DNA of 64,000 bases from Lachnospiraceae bacterium (lineage in GTDB: Bacteria > Bacillota > Clostridia > Lachnospirales > Lachnospiraceae), in contig JAGAQJ010000010.1 of assembly GCA_017622845.1 (NCBI GenBank), positions 52,418 to 116,417 on the forward strand, written 5' to 3'. This document shows positions 44,508-53,943 of the stretch, piece by piece. The notes under the pieces are model-generated. The model searched no databases. It saw nothing but the letters and a program-made list of their open reading frames with translations, and was not told the origin of the DNA. Within the stretch, counting starts at the first letter, position 1. Each line of letters starts with the position of its first letter. Position numbers and translations under genes: made by a program.

Positions 44508-44846
44508 TCATATTCCAATAGATGGATTTTCATCCACCAGCTTTACCTGCTCATCTAACGCTGTCAAATACAACTGCATTTTTCCTGCATATTCTGCTTC
44601 AAATTCTCCTATCTTCCATTCGATTGCCGCTAAGCTTCTCAATCTTCGATGAAACAATAGTAAATCAATATATAAATCCCGACTTCCCACTGTCAAATTA
44701 TATTGATTTCCAATAAATGTGAAATCACCACCCATTTCAATCAAAAAAGCCCTAATATTGTTCACTAACTGCATTTCCAGTTCATGCTCTGAATATTCTG
44801 GTGATAGTTCAGCAAAATCAAAAGTATATTCATCCTTTACTGCCAA
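44508..44846 (-). pseudogene. Fragment of a YhcG/DUF1016-type PDDEXK nuclease
   Basis: 112 codons matching the C-terminal nuclease domain: YTFDFAELSPEYSEHELE, FTFIGNQYNLTVGSRDLYID, and a changed catalytic region AAIEWKIGEFEAEYAGKMQLYL. It ends prematurely at NPSIGI and lacks the N-terminal half, so it is a remnant. Intact relatives are linked to defence islands. Confidence 0.8.
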
Positions 44847-45041
44847 TTTTGCCTTGCCGCTGTATTGACTTATATTCTATATTGTTTAATTTTGATGCCT
44901 CCATTACCGATGCATATTCTTGAAGTATATTTCCCTCGTCATCTATTTTAGCAATTCTTCTTACTTTACCAGCATTTGTCAATCTTAAATCAAAAGTTAT
45001 ATCTATAGTTTCAGGTATATCTTCCCCTGCAGAGAACTTTT
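44830..45041 (-). pseudogene. Coding remnant with NUMOD1-like motif
   Basis: A frame without a start reads DLRLTNAGKVRRIAKIDDEG followed by LQEYASVMEASKLNNIEY, the Y-x-S-x-x-EA-x-x-L pattern of NUMOD1 modules in homing endonuclease-like proteins. It runs into the YhcG fragment. Likely debris from a decayed mobile or nuclease gene. Confidence 0.5.
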
Positions 45042-45112
45042 ATTGTATTATATTTATCTTTCGACTTTCCCTCAAATCCCTGAAAGCCTTGATTTTACTC
45101 AATAAATTATAG

Positions 45113-45187
45113 TTATTCAATGATAGTAGCAACCCTGCCTGAACCAACAGTTCTACCCCCTTCACGGTTTTCTGTGTGGGAAATCGG
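45113..45187 (-). pseudogene. 3'-terminal remnant of an EF-Tu gene
   Basis: The minus-strand frame ending at 45113 reads ENREGGRTVGSGRVATIIE then stop, matching the EF-Tu C-terminus (REGGRTVGSGVVATIIE). Only about 24 codons remain, and sequence further upstream is unrelated. This suggests an element once integrated at, or captured, the end of a tuf gene. Confidence 0.8.
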
Positions 45188-45460
45188 CTTGATTTTATGT
45201 GATTTTTAGGGCTTTTTCGGTGTTTTTTTCTTTGATGTACACCTTGTATCTGACGTTTTTCGGATTTTTGTTATCATAGTGTTATCACGAAGCAAATCGC
45301 GTCTGTTTTGCTTTCAATGCGTTTTTAATGCGCCTTCTTTACTTCGTCCTACATAGTTTTAAAAGATAGTCAAAAGATAGAAACTGCCTAAAATCAAGTT
45401 TTTTGTCAGCTTTATCTTAAATTTTGAATATTTTCAAAAGATAATCAAAAGATAGAAGTC
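45188..45460. other. Non-coding junction region
   Basis: AT-rich sequence between the tuf remnant and the AlbA_2 gene. It holds direct repeats of AAAAGATARTCAAAAGATAGAA around 45360 and 45430. No gene or terminator is convincing; it may be the edge of a decayed insertion. Confidence 0.4.
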
Positions 45461-46972
45461 CTATTCCTTTGTTTTGAGATTATCTAACGCAATTTGAAGC
45501 TGCGTGATTTTTTCATCGGATGTTTCTCTAATGATATACCTTGTCGCCGGTCCATTGCCTATCTTTTGCACTAATTTTTTTTCATCTAATGTCTCCAACC
45601 ACTTTCTTATTTTATAATCTGACAAGCCTGTCTCTTCACGCATCTTTGAAACGGAAATGGGTTTAGCGCTTTTTAAGATAACTCTCAAAATAGTTTTTGC
45701 CTCATCTTCCAATTCGGGATATGAATCAGCAAAATCTATATTCCATATCCTCAAATCCGTTTTTTCAATATCTGTATATACTTCCGGAGTATGCACACCG
45801 CCTAATGCTGTTGTTGTGTAAATTAGCGGTCCACCATAACCTTGTCGCTCCGATGCGCCCAACCATCGAAACATCTTCATAATAATCTCATTTCGCGGTC
45901 TGGAATCTCCACCGGTTCGGAATTGCTGCAAAGATACCAGCATCTTTCCCGGATTCAGAAAGTGAAACCAACCATCGAAAACCTCAATTTTTATACTTGG
46001 ATATGCCTGTACATAATCAGCATGTGCAAGGCAGTTGATCAAGCACTCTCTCAACACTTCATCAAAATCAGACAATGGCATCCGAAGCTGCCCCTCGTCC
46101 AATTCAAAAGACTCTTTTAACAATATCTTCATTTTTTCATATACAATTGAGTAAAAGTTAAATATATTCATCTCATAATCACTTGGTTCATCATCCGATA
46201 CCCGGTCAATCCAACGCGGATTATGTCCCTTGCGATTAAAATAATCCAAGTGATAATGCGGATACACTTCCTTTATCGTGCGTTCCTGTCCTAAAAATAA
46301 TAGTGCTCCCCGCCTAAGTTTCACCTCGCCCGACACACGGTCCACAAAACAAGCGCCTATCTCCGTCAAAAAATCCTGATTTGACATTTCAAGATATTTC
46401 TTCTTAGGAAAACGCTTATTTACTTTTTCTTTATAAGTAATCACAGAATCCATGTCTAAATCGTCAATCGTAAAATGTTCTATCGGCAGGCTGTCATGGC
46501 AAGGCATGGCATTTCGTTCAAATGCTTCTAATTCCTGTTTCGTAGCCCTGCGGTCACCGTCACCTGTTCTGATAAAAGTGTTTTCTCTCTTCCCATTAAA
46601 ATAAACAGGTTTCATAGACTCGGGAGCCTCTTTTACGTATACAATCATTATTTCAGCTCCGTCTATATTGACAACTTGGACATCCTCATTATCTACACTT
46701 CTATAATTTATCTTGTTCGGATTTGACAGCATATCCCACAAATTTATCTGTGCTTTAGATATATTTCCGACTCCCTGAATCGTATTCACAGGATTACCCT
46801 CAATAACACCAAGCAAAATCCACCCTCCCGATGTATTACAAAATGCAGAATATGATTCCCAAAAAGCAGCTGGCAGTTCCCCCGCTTTCTTCAACTCAAC
46901 AAAATATTTCTCATGAATATTGATAATCCAATCTTTTAATTCTTCTATATTTTTAAAATCAGGCTGCTCCAT
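45461..46972 (-). CDS. AlbA_2/Schlafen-type ATP-binding DNA-associated regulator
   Basis: 503 residues. The N-terminal AlbA_2 (AAA_4) domain has FVELKKAGELPAAFWESYSA and FCNTSGGWILLGV. The middle has a GHKL-like ATPase region (LINCLAHADYV, FLNPGKML, GASERQGYGG), and the C-terminus a winged helix (ISVSKMREETGLSDYKIRKW). Proteins of this layout are putative transcriptional regulators, often near mobile or defence genes. It sits next to YhcG and tuf remnants. Confidence 0.85.
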   Translation of the reverse strand: MEQPDFKNIEELKDWIINIHEKYFVELKKAGELPAAFWESYSAFCNTSGGWILLGVIEGNPVNTIQGVGNISKAQINLWDMLSNPNKINYRSVDNEDVQVVNIDGAEIMIVYVKEAPESMKPVYFNGKRENTFIRTGDGDRRATKQELEAFERNAMPCHDSLPIEHFTIDDLDMDSVITYKEKVNKRFPKKKYLEMSNQDFLTEIGACFVDRVSGEVKLRRGALLFLGQERTIKEVYPHYHLDYFNRKGHNPRWIDRVSDDEPSDYEMNIFNFYSIVYEKMKILLKESFELDEGQLRMPLSDFDEVLRECLINCLAHADYVQAYPSIKIEVFDGWFHFLNPGKMLVSLQQFRTGGDSRPRNEIIMKMFRWLGASERQGYGGPLIYTTTALGGVHTPEVYTDIEKTDLRIWNIDFADSYPELEDEAKTILRVILKSAKPISVSKMREETGLSDYKIRKWLETLDEKKLVQKIGNGPATRYIIRETSDEKITQLQIALDNLKTKE

Positions 46973-47030
46973 GCAATCAATATACCTCCCATTTGCTTGT
47001 CTAAATTATATTCAGCAAAAGCTTCTTTCC

Positions 47031-47170
47031 TTATCTACGCACTCTAAATCCATACTCTTCCTTTAACATCTCAAAAATTTCAAAAGCTACCGGACATATT
47101 TCTATCGTATCTAATATACTCAGCAAGCTTGATAGTCTCTCCGGCTGATCAGTATACTCTGCATTCCTAT
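47031..47170 (-). pseudogene. Short coding remnant without start
   Basis: About 46 codons reading ERLSSLLSILDTIEICPVAF and ending FEMLKEEYGFRVRR, protein-like in composition but without a start codon or ribosome binding site. Parent gene not recognised. The rest of the 46973-47354 gap shows nothing else. Confidence 0.35.
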
Positions 47171-47354
47171 TTTATTATGCAGTATTTTTATTAATAAAGC
47201 AATAAAATTCATTAAAACAGGAAACAGGAGCAGATTTCCCTGCTCCATACTTTATAAACTCTGCTTCCATCTTATTCCCATCAAATCTGCATCATTTTTG
47301 CATCATTTTTCCATTCTTTTTCTGTATGCTGGCACCCGAATCCTATAAAACAAA

Positions 47355-47398
47355 AGCACCGCATGAACGACTCTCGGATAAGTCTTTCATACGGTGCT
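47355..47398 (-). terminator. Terminator after the 91-residue membrane protein gene
   Basis: AGCACCG.ATGA and TCAT.CGGTGCT form a long stem; on the minus strand TTTTGTTTT follows. Confidence 0.8.
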
Positions 47399-47418
47399 GA
47401 CACCTCGATTTTATATGA

Positions 47419-47694
47419 TTAGAGTTCATCTGCAATCGGCGCTGTTGATACAACTGTTGCAACAACCGAGATGACTACGGCAATGATAATCAGCAGCATA
47501 CCGCCCATAAGAATTATCACAGCTCCACCGCCGTCCTCAGCCGCACCTGCCTCCTGCTGCTCCGCAACCTCTGCCTGTACTTCCTCAGCCGCATGTGCCG
47601 TTGACACTCCAAAGGAAAAAGCTGAGAGAAATATCCCCAAAATCATAGCAAGCATCAGTCTCAATATCCTGTAAGAAATGTTATGTTTTATCAT
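47419..47694 (-). CDS. Small exported membrane protein
   Basis: 91 residues, GAAGGTGG before ATG 47694. Signal peptide with AHA|AEE cleavage, an Ala/Glu/Gln-rich acidic segment, then a hydrophobic C-terminal helix (VIILMGGMLLIIIAVVISVV). Probably anchored with its acidic part outside. No family recognised. Confidence 0.6.
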   Translation of the reverse strand: MIKHNISYRILRLMLAMILGIFLSAFSFGVSTAHAAEEVQAEVAEQQEAGAAEDGGGAVIILMGGMLLIIIAVVISVVATVVSTAPIADEL

Positions 47695-47836
47695 TTATTC
47701 CACCTTCTCCAATCTCAGATTCATTTCAATAGCTGCTTTTAGTGTAACATACAATCGCATAAATGTGAATTAATTTTAGAAAATTACCGGAACTCTTCGC
47801 AACAGTTGAGCCTTATGGATTATTTTAGCTCTCCGC

Positions 47837-48649
47837 TTACAGCGCCGCAGACGTGCCGCCCTTCACCTCGACAAAGCGCTCATCATCAACGCACAGCCAC
47901 AGGCTTTGCACACAGGGGTTGTACACAAAGGAACCGTCTGCCGCAAACTGCGCCATTTTGACCACGTCCATATAGTCTACAATCTGTATATTTGTGGCGT
48001 ACCAGATATCGTCACGTCCTCCGGCAAGCTTACAGAACTCTTCCATAACATTCCAGTTATCGTTTTTGGTAAACTCATAGCTGTGTCCCCACACATACAT
48101 CACATACAGATATTGTTTTTTCTTTAAATCCACAAACTGCTGCCCAAGCTCCAGCAGGTTATGGTCATGATGGCAGGTTGCCTTCCACTGCAGGAAGTTG
48201 TCAGGCATGGCAAAGCTGTCCGAATTTCCGACAATCCTTCCGTACCGGATACCAAGCGCCGGAAGCATATCACATATTTCCTTTGAATAAGAACCGTTCG
48301 GATAAGCAAGTCCGCGCACCGGATAGCCCATCAGCTCCTCCAGCTTTTTCCTGTCCTCTATGATTTCCTGTGCCACACTTGCAAGCGGGCAGCGCTCAAT
48401 CGTCGGGTGCGATACGGTGTGGCATGCCACCTCATGTCCCTTGTAAAGCGCTCTGTACTCAGACTGAGGAATCCGCACCGGGTCTCCCTCTAATCCACTA
48501 TTGACATTAAAGGTTCCTTTTATGCCATATTTGTTAAAAATTTCAACGAGCCTTCTGTCTTCATGCTTGCCGTCATCATAGCTCATTGTCAGTACCTTAT
48601 GCTTTCCTCCCGGAAAACATGCATATATTTTTTTGATGTTTGTTTTCAT
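47837..48649 (-). CDS. Polysaccharide deacetylase (NodB homology)
   Basis: Start at ATG 48649 (MKTNIKK) with GGGGG upstream. NodB motifs: LTMSYDDGKHED (motif 1, Asp pair; Tyr replaces the usual Phe), CHTVSHPTIE (HxxxH metal site) and GLAYPNGSY. About 270 residues, no signal peptide, so it is perhaps intracellular or acts on precursor sugars. It removes N- or O-acetyl groups from glycans; the substrate is not known. Confidence 0.88.
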   Translation of the reverse strand: MKTNIKKIYACFPGGKHKVLTMSYDDGKHEDRRLVEIFNKYGIKGTFNVNSGLEGDPVRIPQSEYRALYKGHEVACHTVSHPTIERCPLASVAQEIIEDRKKLEELMGYPVRGLAYPNGSYSKEICDMLPALGIRYGRIVGNSDSFAMPDNFLQWKATCHHDHNLLELGQQFVDLKKKQYLYVMYVWGHSYEFTKNDNWNVMEEFCKLAGGRDDIWYATNIQIVDYMDVVKMAQFAADGSFVYNPCVQSLWLCVDDERFVEVKGGTSAAL

Positions 48650-48708
48650 ATGTGCCCCCTGATACAATATCTCATTTTATTCTTTATTGGACAATCGGAA
48701 ATCCTGCA

Positions 48709-49119
48709 CTACTGTTTCATTCGCTCCTTTTTTACGTTATTCTCAAAGTGCGCCACCAGCCTGCGCCCGTCTTCCTCGTCTGCATTTTCAAGCGCATGGA
48801 TAAATTCCTCCAGCGGTCCTCTTGTCTCATCATCTGCGAGCGCGAGCGAATGCCTGAGGCTTGTGATGTAATCCGCAAGACACTCGCTGAATTCAAAAGA
48901 AACCCTGCCATCGGGAAGCATCGTAATATTAAGTGTATATGCGACATTTGTCCACACTACCTTCTGTGTCATGGCGCACAGCTCTTTTGCCTTTTTCAGA
49001 AAATGAAGCCCTGCTTCCGTTCTATCTAAAATGTCCTCAAGGGTTACTCCCAAAAAATCAAAATCCTCCTGCGACGCGATACATTCTACCTTCAAATCAG
49101 CTTTTTTCCTGTATTCCAT
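48709..49119 (-). CDS. MecA-like adaptor domain protein
   Basis: 136 residues. CIASQEDFDFLGVTLEDILD and AGLHFLKKAKELC resemble the N-terminal substrate-binding domain of MecA adaptors, and the rest keeps the DGRVSFEFSECLADY beta-helix pattern. It is shorter than MecA, so ClpC binding is uncertain. Possibly a degenerate or specialised adaptor. Confidence 0.5.
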   Translation of the reverse strand: MEYRKKADLKVECIASQEDFDFLGVTLEDILDRTEAGLHFLKKAKELCAMTQKVVWTNVAYTLNITMLPDGRVSFEFSECLADYITSLRHSLALADDETRGPLEEFIHALENADEEDGRRLVAHFENNVKKERMKQ

Positions 49120-49140
49120 GCTGCACCCCCATTCACATCC

Positions 49141-49303
49141 TGGTACAACGAATCATAAATAACTGCCTCTTTGACTTGCCTGATTTTTCATCTGCGGCGT
49201 TGTTGTCAATCGACACAGCCACCGCTACGCCTCATTCCTCCGCCTTGCATAGGAAACAATCATTATGCGTCAATGTATCAGAAACTTATTATTCGTTGTA
49301 CCA
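49141..49303. repeat. MITE-like repeat, family 1, copy B
   Basis: 163 bp bounded by TGGTACAACGAATCATAA and TTATTATTCGTTGTACCA, near-perfect inverted repeats. The core is shared with the 3621 and 63701 copies (CATCTGCGGCGTTGTTGTCA, CCACCGCTACGCCTCATTCC). Confidence 0.85.
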
Positions 49304-49390
49304 GACCGTATCCTGCATTTATTATATGCTTGTACTTTGAAATATGCAATACAATTCAGCCATACATTTCCTGACACATGTAACACCTGC

Positions 49391-49427
49391 CGTAACAGTT
49401 CAGCCGTATGGATTATTTTAATCAGGT
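49391..49427. repeat. Single family-2 repeat end
   Basis: GTAACAGTTCAGCCGTATGG followed by ATTATTTTAATCAG, matching the end of the 11328-11480 element. No partner end is found close by, so it is a relic or solo end. Confidence 0.65.
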
Positions 49428-49494
49428 AAATTGCATGGACGCAAATTTAGGCGAGACGGAGGCATGGAGTCCGACCCGGGCCGGACTGCACAAA

Positions 49495-49545
49495 GGAAGC
49501 TGCAGCAACAGGCATCTCCCTCCTTAACCCATTGCTGCAGCTTCC
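49495..49545 (-). terminator. Terminator after the 49571-49957 gene
   Basis: GGAAGCTGCAGCAA and TTGCTGCAGCTTCC form a 14-bp stem; TTTG follows on the minus strand. A second hairpin (AGTCCG/CGGACT) lies next to it. Confidence 0.6.
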
Positions 49546-49570
49546 TTGATGCGTTCCGCATAACGCAAGA

Positions 49571-49957
49571 TCATTCTTCCTCATCTACCATATCCGTATG
49601 AAACATCAGTAAGAATTCCGCTCCGTTTTTAATGATCAGCTTCATTACTACACCTTTTCCGTCTACTGATATTTTAGAGCTTACCTTCTTTACGGTGTCA
49701 AGATTCAGTTGAACCGTGGTAAACATGTCGTCGCTTACCAGACACATGACCCTGCCGATGACCTTTACCTCGGAACAGATCACCGAAAATGACATGTTGA
49801 GTCCGGTTCCGTCTGTCACGTCTTCTATCGTTGATAGTGCGATTGGTATATTTTTAACATCCATTAATACTGAAATCAGGCTATCAGCGTCATTTACGAT
49901 CAGCAGACGGCTGCGCATAACCTCTAAATAATTTGTCCAGTTCTGCATTCCATCCAT
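49571..49957 (-). CDS. Small cytoplasmic protein of unknown function
   Basis: 128 residues with GGAGG before ATG 49957. No signal peptide or membrane helix. Alternating hydrophobic strands (SFSVICSEVKVIGRVMCLV, GVVMKLIIKNGAEFLLMFH) suggest a small beta domain. Acidic C-terminus. Monocistronic with its own terminator. Family not recognised. Confidence 0.7.
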   Translation of the reverse strand: MDGMQNWTNYLEVMRSRLLIVNDADSLISVLMDVKNIPIALSTIEDVTDGTGLNMSFSVICSEVKVIGRVMCLVSDDMFTTVQLNLDTVKKVSSKISVDGKGVVMKLIIKNGAEFLLMFHTDMVDEEE

Positions 49958-50184
49958 ATTCTGGCCTCCTTTGTGTTACTCCCCTTTTCATGAGTTCCTG
50001 CAAAATACAAGGCCTGTTCTCTGACATACCAAAGATATTGACTCCTTTTCGCCTTTATCGTCTGACTGAAATATCTCATACTATTATTATACTTTTAATT
50101 GAAAAAACTGTCAACTCATAAAGTGTGTTATTTTTTTCAGAATATTCTGTCAATATTACTGTTTACGTCCTGCCGTTTGCACCC

Positions 50185-50901
50185 TTATAAATTCTGCTTA
50201 TTGGTACCTGTTTTCTGTGTAAGCAGTAATATTTTATTTGTATCCAACGCAAATTCCATTTTTTTGCCCGTAACGGGGTGGCGCAATGTCAGCCTGTCGG
50301 CCAAAAGCGCTGTGTTGTTTCTGCCAAGCTGTTTTGACAACTCTTTCGAATATTCCGTGCCGTATTTGGCATCTCCAAGAAGCGGAAAGCCTGCATGGGA
50401 CATCTGTACTCTGATTTGGTGATGCCTCCCCGTGAACAGCTCAATTTCCACTAAGGAATACGCCCTGCCCTCCTGCACTTCAAAGCTCTCCAAAAGCTTC
50501 CAGTAAAGCCTTGCTTCTTTTGCACCTTTGAGGTCCTTTGATACAACCTTTGACAGATTGGTGCGTCCGTCTTTTAACAGATAGTCGGACAGGCTGCCCT
50601 CTGATGCCCGGGGCACTCCTGCCACAAGCGCTGCATACCTTTTGGAAAGACTTCCGTTCTGCAGTCCGGCACTAAGCTTTTGTGCCGCATTTTGATTCTT
50701 GGCAAATACCAGCAGTCCTTCTACCGGCTGGTCCAGCCTGTGAATGACTCCGATATAAGTGTCCTCACCCTTTTTCTTCCGATAATTTCTTAGCTCCGAA
50801 ACAATGTCTGCCTGACCGATTTTTGCTGTTTCTGTTGCAATTCCGGCAGGTTTGTGCACTACAAGCAGCGCATTGTCCTCGTATAATATCATTTTATCCA
50901 T
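50185..50901 (-). CDS. RluA-family pseudouridine synthase
   Basis: Start at ATG 50901 (MDKMILYED) with AGGAA upstream. The catalytic motif HRLDQPVEGLLVFAK has the active-site Asp. Other family strings are LLVVHKPAGIATE, GRHHQIRVQMSHAGFPLLGDAKYG and LRHPVTGK. 238 residues, without an S4 domain. It isomerises uridine in rRNA or tRNA; the exact target cannot be assigned. Confidence 0.9.
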   Translation of the reverse strand: MDKMILYEDNALLVVHKPAGIATETAKIGQADIVSELRNYRKKKGEDTYIGVIHRLDQPVEGLLVFAKNQNAAQKLSAGLQNGSLSKRYAALVAGVPRASEGSLSDYLLKDGRTNLSKVVSKDLKGAKEARLYWKLLESFEVQEGRAYSLVEIELFTGRHHQIRVQMSHAGFPLLGDAKYGTEYSKELSKQLGRNNTALLADRLTLRHPVTGKKMEFALDTNKILLLTQKTGTNKQNL

Positions 50902-51032
50902 TTTATAATTTCCTATGCTTTGATGAAATCCAAATCCGGTGTACTGACACACTCATTTCTCAACTCCCCATCAAATCAGAGAAAATCATGCAGCAGTTCA
51001 GCCTTCGGCTTCCCGGCAGCATTTTTTTATAG

Positions 51033-51091
51033 AAAAATATGCTCCCCTCAAAACGGCAGGTCTTATTCTCTGCCTGTGCTGAAGGGAGCAC
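51033..51091 (-). terminator. Terminator after the chemotaxis receptor
   Basis: On the minus strand TGTGCTCCCTTCA...TGAGGGGAGCATA with an internal GGCAG/CTGCC stem is followed by TTTTTCT. Confidence 0.85.
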
Positions 51092-51114
51092 ACCGATTGT
51101 TTTTCGTTCCTGAT

Positions 51115-52846
51115 TTATTTCTTATGTAATACAAATTTTTCTACTAAGCTATCCAGTTCTGCTGCTCTTGCTGCCAGCTCCTCGCTGATAGCAGAGCATT
51201 CCTGAGAAGCTGCCGCATTCTGCTGTGTTACCAGCGAAATCTGCTCAATGCCGGACTCTACCTGTCCCAGCACCTTTGCCTGGCTGTCTGCATTTTCGCT
51301 TACATCCTTTGCAGTTGTTGCAAAGCTCTGCATCTCTGTAATGATATTCTCAAATGCGACTGCAGTTTTTTCTGTTATCTTATTTCCCTTTTCAATTTCC
51401 TCAACGGTTTTTCCAATCAGTTCCTTCGTGCTTACTACTGCCTGAGCGCTGTCGGTTGCCAGCTTTCCTATCTGGTCTGCCACTACTGCAAAGCCTTTGC
51501 CTGCCTCTCCTGCTCTGGCAGCTTCAATCGATGCATTCAGCGCCAGCAGGCTTGTCTGAGATGCAATCTCCTCGATTGTAATGATAATCGCTTCAATTTC
51601 ACCGGAAATTTCCTGAATGCGGTGCATTTCATCCTGAAGCGCCTGCATCTGAACTCTTTCTTCCTCTGCCACCTTGACGGACTGTAATGCTTCATCATAT
51701 GCAGACTCTGTCTGCTTTGCACTGTTCATTGCCATCTCGCTTACTGTCGTAATGGTAGCGGTCAGTTCTTCCACAGCGCTTGCCTGCTCACCGGTTCCTT
51801 CTGACAAATCCGCTGCGGCATGTGCAATCTCCTCTGAACCGGTATCCACCTGATGAGATGCTTCCTGAATCTGGGTTAATGTTTTATTGAACTCTCTTAA
51901 TATGAAAACAAAGGATTCCTTAATGCTTGCAAAGTCTCCAAGAAAATCTGTAATCTCATTAAAGTTCTTTGTCAAATCACCCTTGGCGATATTCGTAAGC
52001 GTTTCGGAAATCTCTCTCACATAGGCATCCAGATTGTTCATCGTTCCGCGCATTGCTTCCGATAAAACACCAAGCTCATCCTCCGACTCATAGACCACCA
52101 GCTTGGCGGCTGACATATCTCCGGTATACATAATTCTGGCTGCCTCCGTAAGCTCCTTTACGGGCGCTGAGATTGCAGCAGTTACCTTTGTTGAGACTGC
52201 CACTGCGATTGCTGTAATCGCTATCAACATAACAATGCCGATAATCAGCAGGATAGTTGATGTCAGCTCAGCGGATTTGCAATATTTTTCCGCTGTATTA
52301 TCTATGGCGATGTTTAATTCTTCTATCTGTACTTTGACCTCGTCTACTGCCGGCTTATAATAGGTATTGTTATACTCACGCGCAGCTTCAAAATCTCCCT
52401 GCTGCAAATACTCTAAAACCTTTATCCGGTACCCGGCAATTTCATTCTGCAGCTTATCATTGATGCTTTCAAGCAAATCTGTGTTTTCTTTTGTCAGAAG
52501 ATTATCTTTCATCACATCATATGCTTCATCCATCAATGCCAAATTTGTATTAACGGTTTTTTTCAAGCTGAGGATAGTTCTCGTCGATATGTTCTGCTCC
52601 TTCTGCCAAAACACGGTTTACTGCCCTTTGAATGTCCAGCTGAGGATAATACAGCTGGCTGCTGTATTTCGTGTTTATCGTTGGTCCTTCATATAATTTC
52701 ACCAGACGGTTGTCGATATATTTCAAGGCACATAACAACACTACGATTAGCACAAACGTACTTACAATAATAATACCATGAGAATACATTAATTTTCTCT
52801 TAATAGGCCAGTTCTTAAATTTGTGATCAAAACTTTTACTTTGCAA
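51115..52846 (-). pseudogene. Methyl-accepting chemotaxis protein, frameshifted at a poly-A tract
   Basis: The first 98 codons (start 52846, one membrane helix, start of a four-helix sensor) end [10 protein letters not shown]-stop. The continuation in another frame from [10 protein letters not shown] holds the rest of the sensor, a second membrane helix, HAMP and a full signalling domain with the hairpin tip [24 protein letters not shown]. The switch falls at a run of seven A (52558-52564 on the coding strand); six A would restore one protein of about 577 residues. It may be a real mutation, slippage-based phase variation or a sequencing error. Confidence 0.85.
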
Positions 52847-53086
52847 TTTTTTGTCCCCCTATTGTCATCATTTTTTCTTAAACGGTCAAATTACGCTGTT
52901 TTATTTTCGATAATCATTTTTAAAAGCGACCTGCTTTCCGACACCTGCTTCATGTCCAAAGTCTTTTCCCTGCATCCTCCTTTCATGCCAAAACAACGAT
53001 TCAGGAAAAATAATCCTTACATAAAATTAGTTGTTGTATGTGAAAAAATTAATTCATCTGACAGAATTTTTATGCCTTTCTGTTAA

Positions 53087-53115
53087 GTTATAATACTATT
53101 TTTTTGTCATGTCAA
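53087..53115 (-). promoter_or_regulatory. SigA-type promoter of the chemotaxis receptor
   Basis: Minus strand TTGACA (53110-53115), 17-bp spacer, TATAAC (53087-53092). The untranslated leader is about 230 nt. A family-2 repeat end (GTAACAGTTCAGC) lies just upstream near 53146. The rest of the 52847-53176 gap shows nothing else. Confidence 0.75.
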
Positions 53116-53182
53116 CTATATTTTTGCAGAATATTGTCAGGAAAGTAACAGTTCAGCAAAATTGGTTCCGATTCCGCATACT

Positions 53183-53212
53183 AAAAAATCCCCCGCCTTA
53201 CAGCGGAGGATT
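53183..53212 (-). terminator. Terminator of the two-component operon
   Basis: AATCCTCCGC-TGTAAG-GCGGGGGATT followed by TTTT on the minus strand, right after the response regulator stop. Confidence 0.85.
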
Positions 53213-53216
53213 CCGT

Positions 53217-53906
53217 TTACAGCTTGAATCGGTAGCCTACTCCCCAAATCGTCTCGATATATTGAGGCTTTGAGGTATCTGTCTCGATTTTCTCACGTAT
53301 TTTCTTGATATGAACGGTAACGGTCGCGATATCGCCGATGGAATCCATATCCCAGATTTCCCGGAAAATCTCCTCCTTTGTAAATACATGGTTTGGATTT
53401 TCCGCAAGGAAGGTCAGAAGGTCAAACTCCTTTGTCGTAAAGGTTTTCTCCGTGCCGTCTACAAAAACGCGCCTTGCCGTCTTGTCGATACGGATTCCTC
53501 TGATTTCTACAATATCATTCTCCTTGGTATGGCTTCCGACAAGTCTGTTGTAACGCGCCATATGCGCTTTGACACGCGCCACAAGCTCACTGGGGCTGAA
53601 CGGCTTTGTCAGATAATCGTCTGCACCAAGTCCCAATCCGCGGATTTTGTCAATATCATCCTTCTTGGCTGATACCATCAGGATTGGCACATCCTTATCC
53701 TCGCGTATACGCTTGCAAATCTCGAATCCATCAATCCCCGGAAGCATCAGGTCCAGAATTATCAAATCAAAATCCTCAGCAAGCGCCGTCGCAAGTCCTG
53801 TGTCTCCGCTGTTTTCTATCTTTACCTCAAAATCATTTAATTCCAGATAATCCTTTTCCAGCTCTGCAATTGCTTCTTCGTCTTCTACGATTAATATTCT
53901 GCTCAT
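53217..53906 (-). CDS. OmpR-family response regulator
   Basis: 229 residues. Receiver domain with DLIILDLMLPGIDG (phospho-Asp), VEDEEA acidic pair and Lys in YLTKPFSPSEL; a winged-helix output domain ends TIWGVGYRFKL. AGGAGG precedes ATG 53906. The kinase gene at 53944-55095 lies upstream in the same direction with a 37-nt gap, so kinase comes after regulator only in map order; in transcription the kinase gene is first. Signal unknown. Confidence 0.92.
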   Translation of the reverse strand: MSRILIVEDEEAIAELEKDYLELNDFEVKIENSGDTGLATALAEDFDLIILDLMLPGIDGFEICKRIREDKDVPILMVSAKKDDIDKIRGLGLGADDYLTKPFSPSELVARVKAHMARYNRLVGSHTKENDIVEIRGIRIDKTARRVFVDGTEKTFTTKEFDLLTFLAENPNHVFTKEEIFREIWDMDSIGDIATVTVHIKKIREKIETDTSKPQYIETIWGVGYRFKL

Positions 53907-53943
53907 GTCTTATTCATCCTCCTAATATAAAAGTATCACAATC

